DNA of 17,055 nt. It comes from Cudoniella acicularis (taxonomy: Eukaryota > Ascomycota > Leotiomycetes > Helotiales > Helotiaceae). Below the pieces are notes generated by a model, which saw only the letters and a program-made list of their open reading frames with translations, was not told where the DNA came from and did no database searches. Positions 9,168-17,055 of the stretch are shown one piece after another. Within the stretch, counting starts at the first letter, position 1; every line of letters begins with the position of its first letter. The stretch spans positions 1-17,055 of the forward strand of contig JAAMPI010001251.1 in assembly GCA_013054445.1 (NCBI GenBank). Direction: 5' to 3'. A program made the translations under genes and the position numbers.

Positions 9168-10297
9168 ATGGCCAAAGATATCGAGCAGCAAATCTACGGT
9201 CTTCGTGAGCTATACCGTCCCAAAAGTGGACCAATTCAAGCTGAGTACGTCCACCTCGCAACCTGATCTGGAAGACATTTCACTGACCTTCTGCTCCGCT
9301 ACAGTATCGTCGCTGTTCATGGTCTAAACGGAGGTGCTCTATCAACATGGACAGCTAGCAACGGCAAATGCTGGTTGGGAGATCCAGATTTTCTACCAAA
9401 ATATGTCCCTCAGTCACGTGTCATGACTTGGGGTTACAATGCCACAGTTGTGGGAAAGACAACTAGTTCAGAGAGAGTTATGCATCATGCGCATACTCTT
9501 GTTGCAAGTTTATGTGCCGATCGAGAGGTATTCATCTGCTTGTTCTTAAAGGCGTTATAAATATATACTCACACTTCTTAGTTCGAACGAGCGACCGATC
9601 GGCCCATCATCTTCGTGTGCCATTCTCTTGGAGGAAATCTTGTCAAAAGAGTTAGTGGATCCCAGTCAAGCTAAGATCATTGATTTCGGCCAAGAAACTA
9701 ATTTAATTTGGATGACAGGCACTAGCATATGCAGAAAGTCGCACTGTGACACGAAACATGAGATACGGTTCCATCAACACTTGCACCTACGGCATTCTCT
9801 TCTTCGGAACACCCCACCTCGGATCCTCCAAAGCGAAACTAGCTCACAGTTTACAACGAATGGTCTCACTGGTACCCAACGGCATGATAGAGTCTTCTTC
9901 AAGCCTACTCAAATCTCTGGAAGAAGAATCGGAAACCCTGCAAAACATAAACGATCACTTTGCACCACTCATGCCAAAATATCAGATATCTTTCTATTGG
10001 GAGACTGAGAAGACGAGACTGGGAGGACTTACATCGGATTATATTGTGGAACAGGATAGTGCCGCGCCATTGATGATTGCGAATACGGAACGGTGTGGTA
10101 TCGAAGGGGATCATCGACAGATGGTGAAGTTTGAAAAGAATACAGATCAGGGCTTTAAAATTGCTGCTGGAGCTTTGATGAGGTATACAGAGGAGGCACA
10201 GATGGTTGTAGGGGCAAGGTATGCGAGGAGTGAGGATCTCGATTTTGAGAGGAGAAAGTTTGATGCATTGGAGATTCTGAGCAGTATGAAGCGGTGA
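9168..10297 (+). CDS. Stand-alone alpha/beta-hydrolase (NLR-associated family)
   Basis: A four-exon gene: 9168-9244, 9305-9527, 9582-9650, 9719-10297; introns of 60, 54 and 68 nt (donors GTACGT, GTATTC, GTTAGT; branch-like CTGAC and CTAAT). Spliced length is 948 nt, 315 aa. The reading starts MAKDIEQQIYGL and enters the fold at 'DIVAVHGLNGG'. The nucleophile elbow is 'FVCHSLGG' with Ser115; the expected His is His255 in 'GDHRQMVKF'; 'GILFFGTPHLGS' is also typical. This is the serine-hydrolase type (PGAP1/lipase-like) that usually forms the N-terminus of fungal NLRs, including SesB-type proteins; its substrate is unknown. It ends shortly after the hydrolase, with no NB-ARC behind it. It resembles the NLR N-terminus about 3 kb away but keeps the Ser and His that the NLR copy lacks. 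No signal peptide is visible. It could be an autonomous effector or esterase, or a remnant NLR head, but its intact frame argues against decay. Confidence 0.9.
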
Positions 10298-10928
10298 AAG
10301 GGCAACTAGCCTTTTAGTATTTTTTTCCGGTGAGATGACTCCAGGAAGAGAGCTTCTGATCGGGCTTTAGATTTAGACAAACTCAATTGTTTGGGATGTC
10401 TATTTTTGTAGGAAGCTTGGGATGGATAATTCGTAGGTATCATCTATTAATTTTAAAACTATAGAACCAGTAATTTGCTCCTAGTAGTCTGTGAGCTATT
10501 CTTGATTATATCAAGCTAATAGATCTTACTCTTGAGATATTATTCCAAACTTTTAATAAAATATTCAAATTATGGTAAATTTTAAATATATTTTCATAAG
10601 AGACTACAGTGTCGCGCAACTGCTGTTAGCCGAAATGGTCCCCACCACCAAAACTCAGCACGAACACCTTAAATAATTCCTAGACCAGCAACATTATTTT
10701 AAGTTTTCTAATAGCTCAAGTTGTTTAGGCGTTCTATCCTAATTTTTTCCTCTTTTCTATTTTTATTTATATTGTATAGTTATAGAGTTATATAGTTAAT
10801 AATCATAGTATTATGCGTTTTTTACGATTTTACATGCAAATTCGCTAATGATTTAGGTAGCCTAGATAAATTTGTAACTTTTGACCTTATTTTCACCTTA
10901 AAACAATTATTCGTCGTGATGTAATTAA
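10298..10928. other. AT-rich, TpA-rich stretch, no gene seen
   Basis: About 630 bp markedly richer in A/T than its neighbours, with many TA steps (for example around 10765-10815). No open frame of note. It lies where the N-terminal coding part of the HET gene would be expected, so it may be that sequence eroded by C-to-T mutation, or a degraded insertion. The first part will contain the 3' UTR of the hydrolase gene. Confidence 0.5.
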
Positions 10929-12442
10929 TTATTGCCTTCTAAAGATACTCGATATCACACGATAAATTGTATGGAGACGAACGAGTCTTGCAATTCGACC
11001 GAAGATCACCAACTCCCCACCCGACTCGTCGACCTAGGCACCACCCCTATTCGCCTCGTCCAAAGCTCCGATTTGACTACAAAATCTCGCTATGCGACCC
11101 TTAGCCACTGCTGGGGGTCAAAGCATTTCCATACGCTCCAGGAAGATAACTTAGAAGAGTTCATGAGCGCGATCCCAGAAGAAAAGCTTACAAAAACCTT
11201 CCAGGACGCTATATACATTACCTGCTCTCTTGGTCTCCGGTATCTTTGGATCGACTCTCTCTGTATTATCTAACTCCGTAATGCGGATTGGCGTAGTGAA
11301 TCTGCACTTATGAGATCCATTTACGGCGGCTCAACCATCACCATCGCCGCCGCGGGCGCCATCGACGGCACCAAGGGGTGTTCCCAACTTCATCGGCAAA
11401 GTGCATCTCGAACCAGCTATAGGCAAGATGTGGGATATCGCCTCTAGTGAGTTTTACAGCTCGGTCGTTAATTCCTACTTAGCAGGCCGGGCATGGGCCC
11501 TGCAAGAACGACTCCTCTCCCCACGAACGCTCCATTTCAGCAAGACAGAACTCTTCTGGGAATGCCGTACCTGCGATGCCTTCGAGTCTTTTCTCGAAGG
11601 CTCCCCGGAGTTCGAACACCAGCACATGTTTCACCGGGACCGGAAACCCATTTCCGAAATCTGGCATACCATTGTACGACTGTACACGGGCGCCAAACCG
11701 ACATTTGCAAACGACAAGATGGTTGCTATTTCCGGAATTGCGTAGAAGGCGTTTGAGGAGACTGGGGATCAGTATTTAGCGGGTTTGTGGAGGAAGGATA
11801 TCGAGTTGCAGTTGTTTTGGTGTCAGCAATCTCCTGGAAGTGCGTATCATGCGCCGAGCTGGAGTTGGGCTAGTGTGGATGAGAAGGGATTCGTGCATTA
11901 TACTCCGCGGATTGAAGAACTTGAGTATGTGTATTACGCGCATGTTGGTGCTAGCCGTCCTGCCTGCTGGGAAGGAACCATTCGGGGAACTTGTGGGAGA
12001 TGAGTTGCGAATGAGCTGCTCTGTTATGCTCGCCGGGGTATTGAAGAGGATCTATGGGGAGGAATGGGACGGTATGGATTTCAGCTACCACGAAGTTGAG
12101 ATCGACTCTTCAGACAACGACAAGGAAAAGTTTCGAGTATATCCTGACTCTGACGACCTTGACGGGCGAACTATCTATCTTCTTCTAGTGCTTGAAAATT
12201 TGGGGACAGACAAATATAACAAGCGGAACATTAGCGGATTGGTCGTTCTTCCGACGGATAGTAAGAAAGGAGAATATTCCCGTGCTGGCTTTTTTGATAT
12301 GTCTGCGTTTGATGAGGGCCATCGAAAGACTCAAGACAGGTTTCTGGGACTGCTTGAGCTGTCTGGAAAAGCGATTGCGGAAGCGCGGTGTATTGAGGTT
12401 CTCGAAGACCCAGTCGGGTTTGGTGAAGATGGCGGCTTCTAA
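10929..12442 (+). pseudogene. HET-domain gene, broken
   Basis: Typical HET (heterokaryon incompatibility) motifs occur in order but in three frames. Frame A has 'LPTRLVDLG', 'RYATLSHCWG', 'TFQDAI' and 'LRYLWIDSLCII', then TAA at 11271-11273 where the family usually has Gln (CIIQ), then 'DGTKGC'. A frameshift near 11370-11390 leads into frame B with 'AGRAWALQERLLSPRTLHF' and 'LFWECRTCDA', a TAG at 11743-11745, then 'YLAGLWRKDIE' and 'YHAPSWSWASVD'. A second shift near 11945-11970 leads to the C-terminal part, which ends at 12442. At the 5' end similarity runs upstream of the only nearby ATG (10971; 'CMETNESC') into a TAA at 10926, so the N-terminal portion is missing. Both nonsense codons fit C-to-T at CpA (CAA to TAA, CAG to TAG). 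Intact family members trigger programmed cell death on nonself fusion; this copy should be non-functional. Sequencing error could explain one break, hardly all. Confidence 0.88.
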
Positions 12443-12671
12443 GAGCTGTTGGAGATATTTTTCTTTCCTTCTTCTCAGTTACAACAAAGAAATTTCGGTG
12501 CTGACCCCGCATCTGATGAAAAAGTGGGGTGAAGACATCGAACACTACCCCTCCCTCATTGGGACTAACAAATATCATTTAAATAAATTTTGAATTATTT
12601 TTACTTTCTTTTAGAAAGAGGGGGGCCGGCTATTAGAGGGCAGATACGGATGCCTTAGATCCTGAGGCACC

Positions 12672-15199
12672 ATGTCAGCACAACCCTTTTCCAACGACAT
12701 TAGCTCCACCCAACCGGCCTTCTATCAACCTTGTTCCACACCAACGGCTGTCTACATGGAAAGTATACATCTCGCAACGGATGACCTAGGGCACGGTGGA
12801 GCCGTGCACTCTCCTCAATCAGTCCAAAAGCGGAACCGAACTCAACTGAGCTGTACTAGCTGCCGCCATGGCAAGCTCAAATGTGACCGAGGGCAACCCT
12901 GCTCGCAATGTGTTCGGAGGGGGAGAGCATTACAGTGCGCCTTTCCCCTACCAACGCGAAAACCTGTCATCAGCTTGAAAAACAGATTGAAGCATCTTGA
13001 AAGTTTAGTGAAAGATGCCATGACAGCTCAAAATCCGGCTGCTAAGGGGGGGGCTCTTTCAAATTCTCTCGATGCACCAAATGGAAGCGGATTTGCCTCA
13101 AACGGTAGCGTACATAGTCCTTCGAGTCTCCGTGGTCAGGATCAGGCCAACGGGCAACAAACCCCTGCGTCTGGTCAAGTGCTTCTTAGCAAAGGACAAA
13201 CATATGTGGGAGCAACTCATTGGGCTGCGATACTCGAAGACGTAAGAACACCCTCCTTATAAATCCCTACATACTGAGATATCACAGATAGAAGAAGTGA
13301 AGGGTTTCGTTGAAGAGTCTCTCGAGGAAGCCGGTCGAGGGCGCAGCAGCCACTACAACTCACTTCTGTGGAACATCGGATCGTCTTCAGGAAAAGCAGA
13401 TATGCTGGCAAATCTTCCCCCGCGGCTTGCTGTGGATCGTCTAATATCTCGTTACTTCAACTGCGCCAGTCCGGCTTTATGTAAGATCTTCAATGAAACA
13501 CAACCCTCCTCCCGCTAACGACTTTCCAGTCATCATTCACAGACCTACGTTCAATAAACATTATCGCCAGTTTTGGCTAGACCCGGAAGGCACTCCGATC
13601 ATTTTCATTGGCCTCCTCTATGGATTTATGACATTGGCTACCCTGTCTAGTCTTGCTTCAGGAGAGGCGCATCCAGATACCCGTGGTGCACCTTATGAGA
13701 TGCTTCGGGCCTATAAAGAGAATTGTGTCCAATGCCTTGTACTCTCAGACTACACCAAACCTACTCAACATACCTTAGAAACCATGATGATATATGGGGA
13801 AGCCGAGTTTTTGATGAGTCGAGATGATCAGGTCCACAGCTACTTACTAGTTAGTGTCGCTGTCAGACTGGCACTTCGCATGGGTCTTCATCGCGATTCG
13901 AGTAAGATCGGGACACATTTCACTCCTTTTGAGGCAGAGTTTCGACGACGCATATGGTATCATGTCAATCAGCTGGATCTTCTAGCCAGTTTTCACATTG
14001 GCCTCCCTGGGATGGTGCACACAATCGAGAGCGATACACTCCCTCCGCGCAACTTACTGGATGAAGACTTCGATGAAGATTGCACAGAATTGCCTCCATC
14101 TCGCCCCGAATCAGAAATGACACCCATGTCTTATGCTCTCTGTAAAGGCAGGTTAAGCGACGAAGCTGGGAATATTATGGTCTTAGCCAACAAACTCCAA
14201 CTTCCACCGTTCAGCGAAGTACTGAAATTGGATTCATCATTACGCGAGGCAAACGACAAGGTTCCCCCGCAACTTCGACTTGACGAATCCGAGATTACCG
14301 TGACAGATTCGCCGGGTACTATTCTCAAACGTTTTAGTGTATCAGTTCTTTTCGAAAAGAGTCGATGTATGCTCCATCGAAAGTTCCTTATGAAGGCTAG
14401 GGAACATTCAGAGTATCAATATTCGAAGCGAGCAGGACTTGATGCTTCAATGAAACTCCTACATCGCCAGGGCCTCATACACCAAGCCGCATCTCCTGGA
14501 GGTCCATTACCACTTGACAAATGGTTTCTTTCCTCCCTTTCTACACACAGTTTTCTACTCGCAGCTATGATCATCTACCTTAACGTCATGAACGGTATTC
14601 AGGACCCACGCAGCACAGATCAAACCGAGATTCAGGCAGGTGTTGAAGCGCTTGAAGTGTCGCGTAACAATTGGGAGGCGGCTTTAAGTTTCTCTCCTGA
14701 GGCAAAGAGGGCCTCTCTGATACTTATTGGTATGATCGACAAGGTTTATCGGGCACTAGGAAGGCAACCTCCACCAAAAGACAGACTTATTGGTCTTGAA
14801 ACGGACTTTCCCAGCCGAAGCACGAGTCAAATATCGCAGTTATCACTAATAGGTCAGCTTTATAATAATTATTCTTCTGTGATTGATTCTTCGGGCTCAC
14901 CAGCAATAGACAATTCTGCCACCCAATATCACGGGTTCGACAAAGAAGAGCAAGGCTTGCCTTCCGGCCATATGCGTACGACAGACAGCACTACTCAGTC
15001 TTCTAGATTAACAATTCCTTCCGACCTGGATATGGGAACGCAGGAAAACCCTCTCGACTCGATGTTAAACCTCCCTGATGACTTCGACTGGGAATTGTTC
15101 GACACTCAAATTCGGCCACAAGTATCCGCTGTTCAAGACGCTTGGCCAGACCTTAATATAGATCTTGAGAATGGAATGAACGACGATTATAATCTATAA
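12672..15199 (+). CDS. Zn2Cys6 transcription factor with fungal-specific middle region
   Basis: A three-exon gene: 12672-13241, 13288-13480, 13530-15199; introns of 46 and 49 nt (donors GTAAGA). Spliced length is 2433 nt, 810 aa. The zinc cluster is Cys61, 64, 71, 77, 80 and 89 (C-X2-C-X6-C-X5-C-X2-C-X8-C), followed by a short linker and a coiled-coil-like segment ('LKNRLKHLESLVKD', about 102-115) that would mediate dimer formation. After a Ser/Gly/Gln-rich stretch, residues about 180-600 form the Fungal_trans middle homology region ('FIIHRPTF', 'SVAVRLALRMGLHRD', 'EFRRRIWYHVNQLDLL'). The C-terminus is acidic ('DDFDWELFD'), consistent with an activation domain. The role is a nuclear DNA-binding regulator; targets are unknown. 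It is convergent with the dehydrogenase gene (49 bp between stops); whether it controls that gene or the P450 cannot be told. Confidence 0.93.
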
Positions 15200-15248
15200 C
15201 ATGCTTGTACAAAATGATTCAGCTCATAAACCATCAATATGAACCATT

Positions 15249-16358
15249 TCACAAGAACGCCTTCAGCTGCTTGTCACAAAAATCCAAGAATTTCTTCTCA
15301 GAGCCGCTTCCGCCTTCTGCTATGCTCTTCCTTGCCAATAGGATCTCGTCAGGCAAATCGCATTTTCGACCCCAAGCCATGCAATAGCCGCCATTATCTT
15401 CCATTGTGACTTCGGGAGAGAACGCGGCATAGAGAAGAGTGTATGCGCCATTGATTGGGGGTTTGTAAACGGACTTCAGCGCAGGCCTAACAACGGTACG
15501 GAAGAACCAAGGCTGGTGCCTCTGCAATCCCGTCGGCATCAATCCTGGATGAACGCAAACACTCAATACACCCTTTCCCCCCAATCTGTCTGCGAACAAG
15601 CCCGTGATCCACGCAAGGCCAACTTTTGACTGCATGTAATTTGCCATGAAACCCGTGAGGATCTTCGGTGTTCCATCCAACTCGAATGCCATGCCACCTT
15701 TCTGGAGCTGGCCTTGCAAGACAGAAACCACCCAGACGACGCGAACGCTGCCAGCAGGTGTGTCGGGCTGTGTGGATGTAGAGGCGAGGATGGGTTCGAG
15801 GAGAAGTGTTAGGAGGTACGGGCCCAGGCAGTTCGTGCCTAGTTCGAGGTCATTGGCCTGTTAAAGTACAAAGTATTGTCAGCTAAGCTTTCCTCACCAA
15901 AACGACTCGATCACTTGGCATCACAGACTCACTTGTTTGTCCTTCGAGCCCAGCGGCGCACTCATGACAGCCGCATTATTAACCAAACCATCAAGCCTCT
16001 TCTCTTTTTCCAGGAAACTCTCGACTCCCGGCCGGATAGTCTTCAAGTCGGAAAGATCAACGACCATAGTACCCAGTCTGCCATACGTCTTCTCGCCGCC
16101 ACCGATAGACTTCGTCTCCTCGAGCAGTTCTCCGACCGCACCATCGCACCGAGCCTGAGATCGAGCCGCGATGTATACGGTCGCTCCTTTGAGATAAAGT
16201 ATCTTTGTGAGCTGGTACCCGATCCCAGATGCGGCGCCAGTGACTATGTATACTTTTCCGGCGAGGGAGGGGACGTCTTTGTCTGTGAAGTTTGGGGGCC
16301 AGGGAGGGATGAATTGGGATAATCTTGAGATGGGAGGGTTCTTTGCTGGTAGAGGCAT
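15249..16358 (-). CDS. Short-chain dehydrogenase/reductase (bli-4-like)
   Basis: A two-exon gene: 16358-15933 and 15857-15249; one 75-nt intron (GTGAGT...ACAG, branch-like GCTGAC). Spliced length is 1035 nt, 344 aa. The ATG at 16358 is the first in frame and opens 'MPLPAKNPPISRL'. The Rossmann cofactor motif TGAASGIG is 40-47; the NNAA motif is 127-130 (family usually NNAG); the catalytic residues are probably Ser187, Tyr216 and Lys220 (YMQSK); 'VHPGLMPTGL' follows. The leader 'FIPPWPPNFTDKDVP' before the fold is characteristic of fungal SDRs related to Neurospora bli-4 and to retinol-dehydrogenase-like proteins. It should be an NAD(P)-dependent oxidoreductase of unknown substrate. A TATA box lies about 90 bp upstream of the start. 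It is convergent with the transcription-factor gene. Confidence 0.93.
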
Positions 16359-16445
16359 GTCTGACAAATACAATAGAAATATAGAGAGGAATCAGATTGG
16401 AAATATGGAAGGTCTGAAGTAAAACGGCTTCAGCAGAGAGCAGCG

Positions 16446-16453
16446 TTTATATA
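16446..16453 (-). promoter_or_regulatory. TATA box of the dehydrogenase gene
   Basis: On the minus strand the sequence reads TATATAAA, 88 bp upstream of the ATG at 16358, a normal distance for a fungal core promoter. It is the only clear TATA box I found in the window. Confidence 0.6.
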
Positions 16454-16778
16454 CATACTATACAAGATATACGACTAACTGACGAAGTTGGGCCTTAATC
16501 TCCTCCATTATTCAGCTTCCATCATACGGCGTCTTCATCACGTCGGAAGGACCGACGTGCATACCTCCGTTGTAAACGGACGGAAAAGGGAGAGGCGATG
16601 GGGATGGATTTATTTATATCCGTTGCTCATCTTTCGGATTATAGATTTTCCGCGGTAGGGCTGCATACCTACCTCGGTACCACTATTCCGTGCTTGCTTG
16701 AGACATTCCAACCTAGAAAACTGCTCTCTCAGCCGAAAAAAAAATCGATCGCGATGGATGTGGTCTGCACGAGGGGTT
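16454..16778. other. Upstream region of the dehydrogenase, no gene seen
   Basis: About 325 bp between the TATA box and the transposon relic. Open frames are short and unconvincing. An AC/CG-rich patch at 16541-16580 contains ACGTCGGAAGGACCGACGT, an imperfect palindrome with ACGT at each end (about 16539-16557), which could be a regulator site. No family-specific site can be assigned. Confidence 0.4.
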
Positions 16779-17055
16779 AGTGCTCTGTAATTGCGGTTGA
16801 AACCACCAAGCAGAGTACTCGATTTCCGCTTAACCTTACGTTCCCACCCTGCTTGAATTCCCGTATTTTACCCGAACCACCTACCTTCTTTAAACACCCA
16901 CAACATGAGCTACGAAGACCGTATACAGAAGGCGCTAGCTGAGTTAAAGAGCTTATCGAAGCTTAATTACGCTATAGTAGCTAGAAAGCACGATCTAGAG
17001 CGTACGACGTTAGCAAAGCGCGCTAAAGGCTAAACCACCTCTAAAGAGCAGTTCT
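16779..17055 (+). mobile_element. 5' end of a pogo/Fot1-like DNA transposon (cut by window edge)
   Basis: The element is called from the transposase start at 16905. A candidate left end lies about 126 bp upstream, just after a TA dinucleotide (16778-16779), the usual target of Tc1/mariner/pogo elements. The region 16779-16819 folds: AGTGCTCTG (16779-16787) pairs with CAGAGTACT (16811-16819) with one mismatch, and a GGTT/AACC stem lies inside. The right end lies outside the window, so the terminal repeat cannot be checked. Confidence 0.5.
16905..17055 (+). pseudogene. Transposase N-terminus with in-frame stop
   Basis: The ATG at 16905 opens 'MSYEDRIQKALAEL', then 'LNYAIVARKHDLERTTLAKR'. This matches the N-terminal psq/CENP-B-type helix-turn-helix of fungal pogo/Fot1-like DDE transposases. 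A TAA at 17031-17033, after 42 codons, is followed in the same frame by 'TTSKEQF', which continues the family pattern. CAA to TAA (C-to-T at CpA) would explain the stop. The fragment is also rich in TA steps. The rest of the gene is beyond the window; as it stands it cannot make a full transposase. Confidence 0.7.

Noticed and set aside
11238..11300. A 40-nt GT-AG intron removing the HET stop codon at 11271
   Set aside because: GTATTA...CTAAC...GTAG exists, but it would delete the conserved CII(Q) motif and the joined frame hits TGA a few codons later.
6581..16358. A secondary-metabolite cluster (P450, hydrolase, transcription factor, dehydrogenase)
   Set aside because: No backbone synthase, a HET relic and AT-rich gap in the middle, and the hydrolase belongs to the NLR-associated family rather than to biosynthetic esterases.
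16670..16680. CCTCGG word upstream of the dehydrogenase as a FarA/FarB-type fatty-acid response site
   Set aside because: A single 6-mer expected by chance every few kb; none was found in the promoter of the CYP52-like gene, where it would make sense.
1..17055. tRNA or rRNA genes, CRISPR arrays, bacterial-type operons
   Set aside because: I saw no cloverleaf-like sequence, rRNA similarity or spaced identical repeats. The intron-rich fungal gene structure makes bacterial features irrelevant.

Overview
The window looks like genomic DNA of a filamentous ascomycete (Pezizomycotina; I lean weakly to a leotiomycete-type fungus, by inference). The genes have several exons and short GT-AG introns of 46-75 nt, with CTAAC/CTGAC-like branch sites near the acceptor. 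The families are typically fungal: a hydrolase-NB-ARC-TPR NLR, a HET-domain gene, a CYP52-type P450, a Zn2Cys6 regulator with the fungal-specific middle region, and a bli-4-like short-chain dehydrogenase. Two degraded loci carry nonsense codons that a single C-to-T change at CpA would produce, as repeat-induced point mutation (RIP) does. All gene models below were spliced by hand; each keeps one frame from ATG to stop.

Layout. Positions 1-1400 are non-coding and hold a badly degraded tandem array (about 320-1210) with an 8-bp microrepeat. At 1369-1829 there is an unassigned coding-like remnant. At 2006-6066 (minus) is a 1310-aa NLR: alpha/beta-hydrolase-like N-terminus, NB-ARC, TPRs. About 0.5 kb of shared upstream DNA separates it from a divergent five-exon CYP52-like P450 (6581-8382, plus, 528 aa). 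A 192-bp MITE-like inverted-repeat element lies at 8721-8912. A stand-alone four-exon alpha/beta-hydrolase (9168-10297, plus, 315 aa) of the same family as the NLR N-terminus follows. Then come an AT-rich stretch and a broken HET-domain gene (about 10929-12442). The right part holds a Zn2Cys6 transcription factor (12672-15199, plus, 810 aa) convergent with a short-chain dehydrogenase (15249-16358, minus, 344 aa), with 49 bp between their stops. The right edge enters a pogo/Fot1-like transposon relic.

How it fits together. The most interesting signal is the pair of related hydrolase modules. The stand-alone protein keeps the Ser and His of the presumed triad (Ser115, His255). In the NLR the equivalent positions are Gly148 and Tyr298, so its hydrolase domain looks catalytically dead while its NB-ARC and TPR parts look intact. 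With the HET relic, this makes a roughly 10-kb patch of fungal nonself-recognition-type genes. A sensor/decoy relationship between the dead NLR domain and the live neighbour is a testable inference, not something the sequence proves. The P450, regulator and dehydrogenase look like ordinary metabolic genes; nothing here shows that they form one pathway.
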